Source: Tetrahymena thermophila SB210
Taxonomy: Eukaryota; Ciliophora; Oligohymenophorea; Hymenostomatida; Tetrahymenidae
Assembly: GCF_000189635.1 (NCBI RefSeq)
Contig: NW_002476559.1
Location: 1,837,654-1,901,653, forward strand
Length of the DNA: 64,000 nucleotides
Direction: 5' to 3'
In this document: positions 15,315-28,737 of the stretch, piece by piece
Numbering within the stretch: position 1 is the stretch's first letter
Layout: the number at the start of each line of letters is the position of its first letter
Program-made: the position numbers and the translations under genes
Notes under the pieces: generated by a model
Databases searched by the model: none
Told to the model about the DNA's origin: nothing
Seen by the model: the letters and a program-made list of their open reading frames with translations, nothing else

Positions 15315-16417
15315 ATTAATTTTTCTCTTTAAAAAGTAGTAACAGTCTATCTATCTATCTCTGCTTAAATTAATTAACAAATAAATAGTAAAAAATTTCT
15401 AAAACACAAGATAAACTCTTTTTGACTCTTTAAAATATGATCTAATTACATCTTGAACAAAATAACCTTTGCCCACTATCTGATATATTTTGTTTATAAA
15501 ATTAAATAAATTATCTATAAATTTAATTTTTTTCGAATCAGTAATAATCAATAGACAAAACAATCAAACAAGCAAACAAACATATAAAAATAAATATAAA
15601 CAAATTCACTCTATCAAATAAAAAATTATATTTAATCATACTTATTATATACAAAAAATATATATAAACAAACACTTATACTCTAAATAATTAATAAATA
15701 AATTTATATTTTAATTACTGTCTTTCTTTCACATATTCAAAACTCTATTATCCTTAAATAATTTATATTCATTAAATTTGCAATAATTGATTCTAATATT
15801 TTAAAGATTCACTTAATAATCTTCATAATTAATTATAATAACTACTTTAATTTTTAATTCTAAATCTATTAAAGTAATTTATAATAAATTTTGAATAAAT
15901 TATGTTTTTGTAAATTTCTTTAAAAATTATTGACTTCAATAAAGCCCTATTTCATCAGTAAATATTTGTTATATAGATTTATTTATTTCAAAGGAATTAT
16001 AATAATTATATCTAAATTTAATTTTAATAAAGTTAAATTCGAAATAAATGTGAAGTGGCTGGCTAAACAGAGCTTTATTAAGTTAAAAAATAATTTATAT
16101 TAGAATGAATTAAATTAGAATAAATTTAAAAATAAATAATTTAAAATTCAAAAAAAAGTTAGAATTAATTAGGAATGCCAAAGAATTTTCTATAACTAAT
16201 AATTTTAAATAAATGAAAAATAAAACCAATATTTTGAAGATGTAATAGGTTTATATGTTAAATGATCTGATTAATTAATTATTTATTTATTAATTTAATT
16301 AGAAATTCTATCTTAAGTTTAATCATTTTGTTTTTATTATTTGATAATTTAAAAGATATATATATATATATATTAGTTACTTTGCATAAATTTCTTAAGA
16401 ATTATCAAGCAAGCATA
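15315..16417. other. Intergenic spacer
   Basis: About 1.1 kb of AT-rich DNA with a TCTA run just after the upstream gene (15347-15360). No coding region seen. The last 100 bases before the next ATG contain a short TA repeat (16356-16371). Confidence 0.6.
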
Positions 16418-17399
16418 ATGACTACTTTAAGTGAAAGTGAAAAGATTTGGCAAAAGTATAAAGAAAGATTCAGAAAGACAGACTATTCTCAATTTAAAAA
16501 GAAGAAATTCTATGAACCTATCAATATTGATAAGGAAAATGAAATTAAATCTGAGTTAACTAAATAAAAATAGTACGAAAGCTAATTTCCATATTATGAA
16601 GAACTTCCAAGGTAATCAATCAATCAATCAATTCATTATATTTTTTATTATGAAAAATCCCTCATTTTTTATTTTAAACTTGGCTCCTTATTAAAAAAAG
16701 AAATTTTATCCATTTTAGAATAATTTAACTAATATGTCATTCAAACTAAGTTAAAGCTTTTTGATAAATAAAAAACAGATTGAGCAGAAGATAATTGCTT
16801 CCTCGCAAAGGAATTGCTAAAATAGAACATTTCGGATATTTTGGAATATTTCTTGGAGCTGCATTTGGTAAACTTTTAGCAGAAGTGTATTATGGTAAGC
16901 TGAAATTAAGAATTTATACATGTTTTAAATAAGTAAATATATTTATTGAATTTATAATAGGAAATTTAGTAACAAGCTATAAAATCATGAAAACAAGATT
17001 TGTAATGGGCATGTTTTTTTCTACTTCTTTAAGTAAAGATTAATTTAGAATGAATACAAACTAAATTGACTATTTTTTGAAAATAATAAATAAAAGTGCT
17101 TATTACTAGTTTTACATTAGACTTTTAACCACAAAATCTGTAAATTAATAAAATTATTTTTATAAAATTATATCAAATGTTGTTAATAAAAATAATTTTA
17201 TAGAGGAATCAATGAACTCTAACATTTTGATGAAGTTTCAAACAGATATTTCGACTTGTAATTTGATGCATTTAAAGATGTTAATGATATAAAATATAAT
17301 GATCAAAGAATTGAAAAGAAAGATTATAATGCCATTTTGGATATTTTAGAATAAAGAAAATTAGAGTATAAAAAGAAGTAGTTGTTTGATCAGCTTTGA
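16418..17399 (+). CDS. Small protein with central hydrophobic region, unknown function
   Basis: I do not recognise the family. The best model has five exons: 16418-16611, 16779-16894, 16961-17032, 17121-17139 and 17204-17399, 198 aa, all GT...AG and in phase. Exon 4 is only 19 bases; without it the only way to keep the frame is a poor GAG acceptor. Exon 2 could also start at 16788, dropping three residues. The N-terminal 65 residues are charged (many Lys/Arg and Tyr). Residues about 85-105 form a hydrophobic stretch (YFGIFLGAAFGKLLAEVYYG), with a weaker second one after it. The C-terminal 60 residues are charged and probably helical. This layout resembles accessory subunits of mitochondrial membrane complexes, but that is only an impression. 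Confidence 0.65.
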
Positions 17400-18861
17400 T
17401 TAATTCGTAGTATGATTAATTGCTCAATAAAATGCCTACTAAATATACAGTTTAATCACTTCTCTTTTCAATAAAGCTTTATTGCAAAAAATCTGAAAAG
17501 TATAAAAAAACTTCCTCTCTTTTTTGGCATAAATTTATGAATGAACATATTAAAATAATTCCCTGTTTAAATCAAAGTAGGTTAAATTAAAATATGTTTA
17601 AATTTTATATAAAAAGTTATTTTGAGGTAACTAAATAAATAACTAACTAAAAATCTAAATCAAACGAATAAACAAGCTAAATTAAAAATAAAATCACAAA
17701 TTTTGTATCAATATATTCATCATAAAAGATATTTTTTTGTTATACGTTTTATGTAAAAGCTTGTTTTAATTAGATTCTTAAAATTGATTTTCAATTAATT
17801 ATTAATTTTATTAAATTTTCATCTTAAATTATTATTTATTAATACATAATTTTCAAATAATTGAATAATTATTTTATTTATAAATTCGCAGAGAAATTTT
17901 GGATCGATAAATAATTCCATATTTAAATAATCATTTAGACCAATATACATTTAAATTACAAATTATAGTAAAATAAATTGATTAATTCTTTAATTAATTT
18001 AACTTATTTAAAATTTAATTTTTATTTAAAATTGTATGCTCTTTTATATTTTAGAAAATATTCCAAGAGATTTAAGCAGCTGGGTATTTCTTTGTTGAAA
18101 ATGTTATTTATTTCTTCTGAATTTTGTTTAAAATCCATAAAAATTGTTTTTTAATTACTTTGAATATTTATTTGACATGCCTCTGAATAAAAGATAAATA
18201 AACTGTTAATTTAAATTTCAATTATTTTTAATTCTTGAATTAACTAAATAAATGGAATATTTTATTGAAATAGATTTTTAATTAAGTTTCTGTATCAAAC
18301 TCAAGGTAATGTATCTTTGTAAATTATAAAATGTCTACAACTATTGATCTGTTCGTTCAATCTTATATTCTAGTTTAAATAGAAAAATAAAGTAGAAAAT
18401 AGATAAAACAATTATTGAAAGAAGAAATAGATAAAAATATTAATAAAAAATCAAAATTTTAAAAATTCATTTGAAATAAATAGTCAGAATGTATGTTTTT
18501 TTTCTTTCTTTTTTTTGTTTGCTAACAAATTTACAAATTCAAGAATAAAAACATTAATTAAATTACTTGTAATTTATTTATTTAATTTACTAATTGCTTT
18601 CAAATATTTAAGAAAAGGTTCATCTTTTTGTGCATGTTTATTAATTGAATATAATTAATTTTATTTTGTACATTTATTCCTAAGTAAGTTTGTATTCAAT
18701 TGATTGTTTGTTTTTTTATAAATTATTGAATTAAGCACTAACAAAATTTATATTTTTTTTCTAAAAAGATTAAAATTTTAATTGTTAAAAATTTAATAAA
18801 AACAAACAAGAGATACTTTTATTTAGCAAAGGTTCTATAAAAAAGCTTACATTTATTCAAG
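17400..18861. other. Intergenic spacer
   Basis: About 1.5 kb of AT-rich DNA between two plus-strand genes. Nothing with coding-like composition was found on either strand. Confidence 0.6.
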
Positions 18862-20051
18862 ATGTCAATTATTCACGCAGTTATTTGCAGAGGCAAGGAA
18901 ACAACATTAGTCGAATATACTACAGCATCTGGTACATTCCCTTAAATCGCCAGAGAATTATTGAAAGTTGTCGACACAGAAACTAAATAGTTTATTCCAT
19001 ACAATGATAAATACGTCTTCCATTACATCAACGAAAACGACTTTACTTACATGTGTTTAACTGATGCTCACTTTTCTAAAAAGAATTCTTTTGGTTTTTT
19101 GACTGACCTTAAAGAAAGATTCTTAAATACCTTCACCTACGACTAAAGAATGGGCGCAATTAACTATTCCTTAAACAATGCATTCGCAGAAACTATTAAG
19201 AAACTTATGGTAAAATTCATTGATTATTTATTTATTTATTTCTAGCTTTATTTAAAGCAGAACATTCTGACTGACAATTTTAAAAAGCTTATAGCAATTG
19301 AGTTGAGATGAGCAATCCAAACAAATTTTATATGCAATTAAATAAAAAGCAGATTTATTGGAAATTCAGATAATTTAAATATTTTTATTGTTAAAATATA
19401 GAATCAATACAGCAGCGACTTAGAAGATGATAAATTGACTTAGTTAAAGCATTAAATTAATGACTTAAAGAATATAACAGCCGCAAATATTGGTAAATTG
19501 ATTTGTTTTAAGCTAGTATTTTGACAATCAAGAACATTTAATGAAAGTCAAGTTAAACAATGAACAAAAATAGCAAGCATGACATTAAAAAATTAAAATA
19601 GATAAAAATTTAAGCAAAAATAAATATAAAGAAATTAAAATTGAAATAGATTTAAATGAATAAATTAGTCAAAATATATTTAAATCAATTTAGTATTTCT
19701 TGTTGTTAATAATGCATTTACCAATTATACTTAATAAATAAATTAATAGATAATTTAATACAAAGATCAAACCGTATCGAATTGCTAGTTAGGACCACTT
19801 CCTCTATGAACGTTACTGCCAACAACATGAAATAACAAGTAAGCTTTTTTGGCCAATAAAAATCATGTTTAAATAATATTTTAATAAGCAATTATTTGCC
19901 TTGTTTTTTATATTCATCAATTTTAAATATTTCTGTTAAAAAAAAGGCTGGACAAATTAGAAGAGAAACTTATTTAAGAAGCATTAGAGTAAAATTAATA
20001 GTTGGAGCTGCTGCCGCCATTGGTACTCTCGGGTTCATATTTCTCGTTTGA
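18862..20051 (+). CDS. VAMP7-like longin R-SNARE
   Basis: A tail-anchored vesicle SNARE that should drive membrane fusion in the endolysosomal or secretory system. Four exons (18862-19209, 19402-19492, 19750-19838, 19947-20051) give 210 aa, close to the usual 215-220. Residues 1-116 form a longin domain beginning MSIIHAVICRG and ending before the first intron. The SNARE helix runs from about residue 117 to 180. The zero-layer arginine is Arg152 in NLIQRSNRIELLV, built exactly across the exon 2/3 junction, which confirms the acceptor at 19750. A C-terminal membrane anchor occupies about residues 191-210 with almost nothing after it, as expected. VAMP7 is the closest type; the exact compartment is unknown. 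Confidence 0.9.
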
Positions 20052-20118
20052 GATTAATACAATTTAAAAAGTTATAATAACAATAAATCTGACACTATCT
20101 AACAAATAATCAGCAATA

Positions 20119-20138
20119 TACATACACACACACACACA
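20119..20138. repeat. CA microsatellite
   Basis: A short run of CA dinucleotides in the 3' flank of the SNARE gene. Confidence 0.75.
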
Positions 20139-22429
20139 CCCTAATAAACAAATAATATAAAAAATTAATTTAATTAAAATCTTTATCTCTCTCAACTTTC
20201 ATAATACCTATTTGCATTAAGTTTCCGTTTAAACATTCTTTCTTTAATTAATTCATTAGTTCCATAATTCGTTCAATTTATCAAATATTTAAAAATAAAG
20301 ATATGAAAATTGTCAATTAAAAATTTAACAAAAAATGTAAATAAAAAATGTATTAAAATTGAATGTAAGAAATATTATAAAAATTAATCAAAATAAGTAT
20401 TGTATGTAAGCAAATTATGTTTTTTGTAAATTTTCTTCATTTAGCTTTAATAAAAACTTTAAAGAATTGTAAGTAGATAATATAAACAAAATAACCAATA
20501 AATTGAAAGAAATTTTTAATTTTTTATTTACTGATTCATAAAATTTAAATTGATTCATGTAAATATTTAAAATAAACAAATGATTTTCTTTTAAATTTTT
20601 TATTTTATAAAGGAAACTATTATTTATTTAGAATTTGATGTTGATCAAGAAATGATTAATTAATTTATAAATTAAGTCGTTTTTTATATTAGAAATATTA
20701 TTGAGATTTTACTATTAAAATGTAAAATTAAAAATATGTATTTTGATATTTTTTTTACTCTAGGATGATGATTTATTAGAAATATTAAAGCAATTTTTAA
20801 TAATTTATTCATTCATTAATATTATTTTTATGGCGGATTTTTAAGGCTGTTAATATTTTAGTTTAATCTTGGTTATATCTTTTTAAAATACATTTTTTAT
20901 ACTTTGCTGAATCAAAACGCTGTCTGTAAAAAGACTGCTAATATATAAATTAATTAATATAGAAAAAAATTAAAGTCATTTTTTAATGGGTTAATTTATA
21001 TTTATTATTTTAAATTTATATTTGATTATGAAGAATAGATTTTCTTTTTAATAGCCAAATTATTTATTTATTTATTTGTTCATTGATTGAATCAATTTTT
21101 TTTCTTTCTAATTGGTAGCAAATAAATAACATAATCAATCACAAATAAATTAAGGAAAATGTTTGAAAATTTTGCTTTATGCAGAATTAAAATATTTGGG
21201 TGCTTATTTGTTTTTAGTTTACAAGTTATTTGCACTTCAAAAAAGAAAAAGCTAATAAGGAAATTCAGTAACAATTATTAAGTATTTTGTAAAATTAATA
21301 TTTTTGAAATTGATTTAAAAAGCTCTTTATCAAGTTAATATTTATAAATCTTGTAAAAGCTTAAGTATTTTTTGACTGGTAACTCTTTGTTTGTTTGATT
21401 GTTTCTGAATTATTTTTGTATACTTGCTAGCTAAGAGGAAACAAATAAACAAACAATATCAAATTATTAAAATTTATAGACTCTATAATTAGAACAAAAT
21501 ATTTTTGGTAATAAACTTCAAAGCTCATATTTTGAAAAAAGTAAGTAAAGTATGTGGTCAAAATTAATAAAAAAAATACATTTTTTTTTTTAGTTTAGTA
21601 TAGGAATATTTAGAAATAGTAAAAATATCAATAGCAGCTTATTGTCATTTTATGTGAATTATGTTATTGTTACAGATTTTAATTTTTAGAAACAGCAAAT
21701 AAATTGAAGTTGATAAAAAAATCTATTTAGACTTGGTAAATAGATTAATTATAAACAATTCATTCATTATTTTTATGATTTTCTAGTTATCTTTTAAAGT
21801 TTTAAAAATATTACAACCAAGAAATCAATCAATTATTCATAGAAGAAGAAGAAATAATCTTTGAGTATTTCTAAATTTATAACCTATTAAAAAATTTCTA
21901 TCAACTAATTATTTTTATAAATCGATCAATCGCTTTCTTTCTTGCTTGCTCGAAAATTTTTACGATTTATGATAATTTTTCTTAAATTTGCTTGTTAATA
22001 AAAGAATTAATGTTATAAATATTAAATAATAAAATAACTATAATAGCAATATGATTTTTAACTTATATATAAAATAAGATTTATTTGATCTATTTTAATC
22101 CTTTAATGTTGAAATAACATTTTAATTTTTTAGAAATCTTCTTATATTTTTACTTAATGGAGCAATCAAATAAATACTTTTTTATTATGTTTAAACTGGA
22201 AGTATCTAATAGAGTTATTGAAAAAAAAATACATACAATCTCTAAATAAAATATTTCCTAAATATTCAATTAAATTTTGCAATTGAAATAAATTTTTACA
22301 TAGAAAAAGTATGACAAGTTTAATGTAGCCTTTTTTCTTTAGTGCCTCTATGATTACTGATAGTTTTTTAAATTTTAAGCATATATTATCTAAACCAATA
22401 GCTAGTAGAAAGAATAGATAATTTAATTG

Positions 22430-22456
22430 ATAGAGAGAGAGAGTGAGTGAGTGAGA
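22430..22456. repeat. GA / GAGT microsatellite
   Basis: A purine-rich run, first GA, then GAGT units, inside a gene-free region. Confidence 0.75.
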
Positions 22457-23542
22457 TAGATTCGCAAATCAATATTTTTTTAACTTAAGTAAATAAATCT
22501 TCATTTGTTCCAGAATAATAAGAAAGTCAATCAATCTAATATACTCCTGTCTATTGATAAATTAAAAATCATATCTGATATGACTTAAAAGCATTTATTT
22601 ATATGTTAGCAACTAGATGATTTAAAATTATACTAAATGATAACTTGAATAAATTTAGCTATTTTAATATAATTTGTAATTTGAAGGCGAATTTGCTGTG
22701 TGGTAAAAAAATGATAATTTTATGTGGCTAATTTTTTCAAACACTCTGTTTTGATTTGGTTGGAGAGTATTATTGTTCAAATTAGATTGTAATTAGCTTA
22801 TATGTTGAAAAAAATATAAATTTGCTTTGAAAAATTTTGATTGAAAGAATATCAAATTTAAGTGGGAAAAACAAACACAAACACAAACACAAAAACAGTC
22901 AGTCATACAAATTTTAATTCAAAAAGACTACATAAGAAATTAATAAATAAATAGATAAATGATTTGATCAATACTAATTAAGAAATATTATTATTATCAA
23001 TTTGTTATTATTTAATCGAAGAAAGGAAGAAAAAAATATAATACTCTAATTTAATCAAATTCATTCTGTTTTGTTTGTTTGGTTTCGAGCAAGAGCCTAT
23101 TAAATAAATTAAATTATTTTGGTGATGAGTGGCAACTTCCTATAATTTTAATTAATCATTAAAAAAAGAAATTTACTTTTTCTAAAAAAAACATTAGCAA
23201 CACAAACAAATAAATAAGTTATTGCTTGCTGAAAATAGAATTTGTAATAAATTATATAAGTACAAACAAGTATTATAAAATAACTGAAATATTCTACACT
23301 AAATAAATATCAATTAAATTTGTTAAATACCAAACAACAAACAAAGAAAGAAAGTATTTATTATCTCTCCATTAAATATTTTAAAACTGCTTTTTAAGAT
23401 TAGCAATTAAGAAATTCATTCCATCGATTAAATCTCTGTATAAAATTATATCCTCTGTTTCTTCTAGTACAGTACACTCATCTAAATATAATTAACAATA
23501 TAATTCATTTACACTATTGACAATCTTAGCAAAGGCTAGTCG

Positions 23543-23574
23543 TTCATTCATTCATTCATTCATTCATTCATTCT
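23543..23574. repeat. TTCA tetranucleotide array
   Basis: Eight consecutive TTCA units about 70 bases upstream of the start of the TLDc gene. Confidence 0.85.
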
Positions 23575-23645
23575 ATTTATTAAATAATATTATTGCAGTC
23601 TGTCTGATTTATTTGTTAATACACTTTTGAAATTCACTTAAGAAC

Positions 23646-25505
23646 ATGTTTTCATTTTTCAAGAAGAAAAAACACAACAAACATTCCTCAAAATCAAAAG
23701 AAAATAATTCAATTTGTGATGAATCAGGTAGTTAATCGAACAGATTCACTCTAGAAACACAAGAAGGCGAAATATCTGCTAAATTTAAGAAGGCGCAGAC
23801 TATCAGTGCTTACAATAATCATGGTTCGACCTAAGAAAATAATAACAGTAATTCAAGCACTAAATCTAACTCACCACAAATACCTAATCTGCAATAGACT
23901 ATGTCTTGTCCTCCAATATAACAAAAAGTCTTTATAGAATACGCGGTTCAGAAGGAGGAAACATTAGAAGACATATGTTTGAAATTCAAAATGGACAAGA
24001 GCTTTTTGATGGAGATAAATTAAATATGGGATGAGGATTAAGTCCCAAAATTTATAGTAGTAGAAGCAACTCCTATTTAGTAATAAATAATTAGAAATCA
24101 TGCTCTAAAAGAAGAGACTATCAATATTATTGAAAAGAATACCAACTTGCTTGGAGAAAATAAGAATAACTCATTCAATAATGATAACTAAGACGATATG
24201 GAAGAACTCAAAAAGAAAATTGCTTTCTTCTCAAATCTTGAAAAAAATGAGGATTTTCCCATGAAGCTTGTTACTGAGAATGGGATCATAAACGGAACTT
24301 TGATAATAAATAGCTTCATGATACACTTTTCGCCTGAAATGAAAGATTATAAGCGCTTGCAAAATGAAATAGAGCATCTCAAATCAAAGAAAGCTTACAA
24401 ATATCACAAATTTGATAATAACGAGCTAAGTGATTACTCTATTACGTTAGACTTCAATGATATTTTTCTAGCTGATATAAATGTCATTGAAGCTATCTAA
24501 ACTTAAAATTCAAAAGTTTAGAAAATGTAAGTTAAGCTAGACATATTCCTAACATAGGCATAGAACTGGTCTAGCAATTTCTCAAACAAAAGCTACTTGA
24601 AAGTAGAGTTTCTTTCTTCTTAGACATTTGAGCCAATAAACTAAAATGATAGTGAGAATGTGGGCAGAACCTATGTCCATTACATCCTTTAGAAGGTTTA
24701 ATATTTGATTGGGAAGAGCAGAAGCCATAATGAAGCTATAAATTAATTTACAGACAACTTTGAAACCCAGCCTTCTTAGAGTATCGTAAAGCACTACTAA
24801 GTAGTCTCGTGTGATTCTTTGAAATTAATGAATACTGACTCTGATTCGTTGTTTAGTACAGAATAAATTAATCCACCCAGACTCTAGATTTATCCATCCA
24901 TAATTGTTGGAACTTCTTCTGCTCCAAAAGATAACACAGGTCCTCTTGCATATAATAAGATATTAAGTTAGTAGTAATTTGAATAAATTGTGGATAGATT
25001 ACCTTGTTACATTCAAAATAACGACTGGCATTTAGTTTACTGTCCAATTAAGCATGGTTTTTCATATGAATAAATGATTAAGAGAACATAAAACATAGGT
25101 CCTCATGTCTTGGTTATTAGAGATGCAAAGCATAAATATATCTTTGGTGCCTTTGTCACTGAAGGATGGGTAAAAAGTACTACCACTTATGGATCAGCTG
25201 AATCTTTCTTATTTTCGTTCAAAAAAAACCCAGATAGCTATTAACGCAAGTATCAAAATATTTTGTGCTACAGAAACAGAAGTGGCTCAACTTAAATCTA
25301 ATATTGCAGCGATAACGGAATAGCAGTAGGCATCGACACTAAATTTGCTCTCTTCATCCACTACTCTCTTAGTAAAGGCACCACACATGCAACTCGACTG
25401 ATGCAAAATGACCTTCTCACTGAATCAAGCGATTTCAAAATTAGTGATTTCGAAATATGGGGTTTAGATTAATCTAAGCTGCGTTCATAGACGATATAGT
25501 TTTGA
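23646..25505 (+). CDS. LysM / GRAM-like / TLDc domain protein (OXR1/NCOA7-like)
   Basis: A single open frame of 619 aa, without introns. Residues 1-95 are Lys- then Asn/Ser-rich and probably disordered. Residues about 97-146 look like a LysM domain (VQKEETLEDICLKFKMD, then a short PKFIVVEAT strand). Residues about 203-240 (FPMKLVTENGIINGTLIIN) look like the GRAM-like piece found in OXR1. Residues about 415-612 form a TLDc domain, with IVDRLPCYIQNNDW, YIFGAFVTEGW and the terminal FEIWGLDQ. This order is that of OXR1/NCOA7, which protect against oxidative stress and, in animals, contact the V-ATPase. No signal peptide or membrane segment is seen. The frame continues for 35 codons beyond the stop to a second TGA; this is probably chance in AT-rich 3' flank. 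Confidence 0.88.
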
Positions 25506-27777
25506 ATAAATAACTCAATTAGCGAATCAAATAATCAAAGGGAATAACAAAAAATAAATATCTTATCCTTTAATTAAATGAATTACTCTGCTTATTCTAA
25601 TAGACTTCTCATAGATTGATTGCCTTAAGTTTTTGATAGAGTAGTATTATTTCGTTCTAGAGAAATCAAATATTTCTTTTTAGGTTCAGCAAATTAGAAA
25701 GAAGCTCTAAAAATCAATTCTTAACTTAAATTTTAATCATTTTACATAAATAGTTAGCTATTCTTTAACTAGAAGACTTAGATTTCTCGTTATTGTTAAA
25801 AATGCGCTGCACAAACAATCATTATTTGATGATTTAAATTTGATAAATATTTAGTTAGGCAAATAAATTTATTAATTTTGCTGTAAGTGTAAATAAAAAA
25901 ATTAAATATATTAAACCTACTGAAATCTAACTAACTAGCTAACTAAAATAGAAAGTGTTCAATCTGTTTCTCTCTCTTTCTATTTATTTTCTATGAGTTT
26001 GTCTCAATAGATTCAAGGGGAAATTTCATAAGAAGTCAAAGTATTTACAAAATTTACTAAAATTATAATGAAAACAAACTCTAATATATTAAAAAAACAT
26101 TTCAAATAACAACTGCAAACAAATCAACCAAGCAACATAACTAACTAACTAATAAATAAATAAACTAAATAACTTCTTTCCTACTTACTTATTACTATTA
26201 ATTAATTGATCTCAAAGAAAAAAAAACAAATCTTTATTATAATAAACTTTTAAATAAATAAATAAAATAATAAGTTTTGAAAATATTTTAAAAATTTTTT
26301 GTGTTTCTTATCTATTTATTTACTAATTTAAATATTTATTTGTAAGTATCATTCATTCATTATATCTATCCTTGCATTTTAGCTAATTTTATTTTTAATA
26401 CCAAATTTATTTTCTTAGTGTAAATTTATTTAAATAAATTGTCTTTTTAATTTAATTTACATTTAGTTCTTACAAACAAACAAACAAACCACTTTATTTT
26501 TTTAATAACAACATTCATCATTCATCATAAATTATAATTTTCTTATTTGTTACTGCTGCACATTAGAATAATTATATGGAGTAACAACTATATGTTTTTA
26601 ACAAACACTCATTTTTATATATAAACTCCATTTCCACAAATTTTTAGCTTTCTTTAAATTTATTTATATTACTTACTTATTAAATAAATATTAAATTTAT
26701 TATAGACTTTTAATTATTTAAAAAATATAATTTATAATTATAGCTAGATAAAGAGTACATAGTATTTTTAATTCTATTTATTTTATCATAATTTAATATT
26801 TAAAAATAACAAAATAAAGATTTTTCAAAAAAAATATTGGGGTTTTGTGGCAACTTTATTTTTCAAAAACAAATTTTAACTAATTTTATATTTAAAATAC
26901 AAAGAAAATTGTCTAAATTTGGAATCTATCTGCATGAATAAAATATTTTGCCCATAAAATTCAGCTGACTAGTTAGTTAATAATTTGATTTTATAAATAA
27001 GTAGTTAAATTTGAGGAAAAAATTTGGCCTATTTTTAACCAGTACTCAGTTTAGTTTGTAAAAGGATACCTATATTGACAAGTTTAACTGTATTATTTTA
27101 TTTAAAATATTCAGTAATTAATTGAATTGAATTCGATGAAAAATTTATTTGAATTAAAATCCATAACTATTAAACTAATTTTAGATTATTAATGAGTTTT
27201 TAAATAAAATAATATAATGAATGAGCTAAATAACATTTTTGTTTAGGTAATAATAAAGCTAGCTATTTAGTTAGTTAAAAAGTTAATGAATTAGTTTATA
27301 TGTGAAATTAAATTCTTAATAGATTTATTTATTTATTTATTTATATTTGAAAATAAAAAATAATTCATTTTAATCCTTCAGTCGCATCAGTTTTATAATT
27401 AAAAAAATAAATAAATAAATAGGTTATATTATAACATCTAGAATTAAAAATTATAGTAAATATATTGTGAATTGATTTTAAAGTTGCATTCTTTAATATT
27501 AATTTAATCAGAAATAATTAATAAAATCTAACTTTTGTTATTTACTAAATCAATCAATCAATCAATCTCTGCCCTCATTTATTATAAATAAAGGATTTTA
27601 AAAAAGAAGTAAGATAGAAAAACAGTTCTTAAACACAGCTAGTTATTTTAGAATAGAAATACATAAAATATATCTATAGACAGCATTCATTGATAAATAG
27701 ATAGATAGATAAATAAATAGAGAAATTGAATATATATTTGTTAAATTTTCTAAAAATTAAATAAATAAATCATTAAA
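25506..27777. other. Intergenic spacer
   Basis: About 2.3 kb of AT-rich DNA holding the 3' flank of the TLDc gene and the promoter of the Gln-rich gene. Several TTTA/AATA runs are present. No convincing gene. Confidence 0.55.
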
Positions 27778-28737
27778 ATGGCAACTAAATAACCTAATCA
27801 AAAATCGTAGTCTCAAATTGCATAATAGAATCCTGCTTAGCAACCTGCTAAAGATCAAAAACCTGCACAACAACCTGCTAAAGATGGGAAAAGTTCGACT
27901 GCTATTCCTGCTGCTAACGCAAAAGAAAATGGAAATAAAGATGCTAATTAGGAAAATAAAAGCTAAAATCAGAATTAAAATAGTAAAACCAATTTATAGC
28001 CTCAATAAAACGATCCTAATCAGAGAAAAGGAAGCAACATAGCACTTCCTAACAATTTGTAGCAGTAAAGTTAGTAAGAAAAAAATAATAAAAACAGTAT
28101 TTCTAAAGATTTAGTTTCAAATGATAATTAGTAACCTGGATAATAAAAATCAAATAATAGTGTAACAGCTGCAAAGCATTAGGGAGCAAATTCAGATTTA
28201 ATGGGAAATTTTTTTGATTCTTTTAATTAAATCCAGTAACCAGTCCATTTGGAATAGCAGAATTAAGAAACTAACAACCAATAGCAAGAAGAAAAAGATG
28301 ATTTAGACTTTAAAGATTAAGAAGACGATAATCTGAAACCTATTCCCACAGATGATCCTAAGGAATTAGAAAGACGTAAAAACTAGGTATTTTTTTATTT
28401 TATTATTTATTTATTTATGATAGATTATTTAATAAAATAATGCAATTTTATCAAAATAAAATAATGCAATTTTATCAAAATAAATAAATAAATATATAGG
28501 CAGAAATGTTTAAAAAGTATCTTGACAATACAGGAATATCTATGGCATTTTAAATTATTTATGCAGAAATATTATCTAAAAAGATAAACGCTGAAAATGT
28601 ATTTGGTTATACTGCTATGAGACTTAGATAGATAGGTAATGATCTAGCAGCAATCCAGCATGTAATATTTTAATATCAAAATTATATTTATTTTTAAAAT
28701 AAATCAATAAAATAACAAAAAGAAGGTAAAAAAGTGA
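27778..28737 (+). CDS. Gln-rich protein with conserved C-terminal block, unknown function
   Basis: Three exons (27778-28386, 28500-28661, 28723-28737) give 261 aa. The first 200 residues are Gln/Asn/Lys-rich and carry two copies of a PAQQPAKD motif near the start (residues about 18-33), then an acidic DDLDFKDQEDD stretch. They look disordered, and many Gln are written TAG or TAA. Exon 2 encodes an ordered-looking block, YLDNTGISMAFQIIYAEI followed by VFGYTAMRLRQIG, which is probably two helices and a likely interaction domain. Its spacing recalls dimerisation modules of the RIIa/Dpy-30 kind, but I cannot confirm that. The last exon adds only KVKK and the stop, so the 3' end is less sure. Intron 1 contains a tandem duplication of about 22 bases. 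Confidence 0.7.

Larger units (their letters stand above)
20052..23645. other. Long gene-free region
   Basis: About 3.6 kb with no gene that I can support. It contains a CA run (about 20119-20138), GA/GAGT repeats (about 22432-22456), an AAAC/CACA run (22871-22894) and a long TTCA array (23543-23574) just upstream of the next gene. Some frames are open for up to 60 codons, but the composition matches spacer DNA. Confidence 0.55.
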
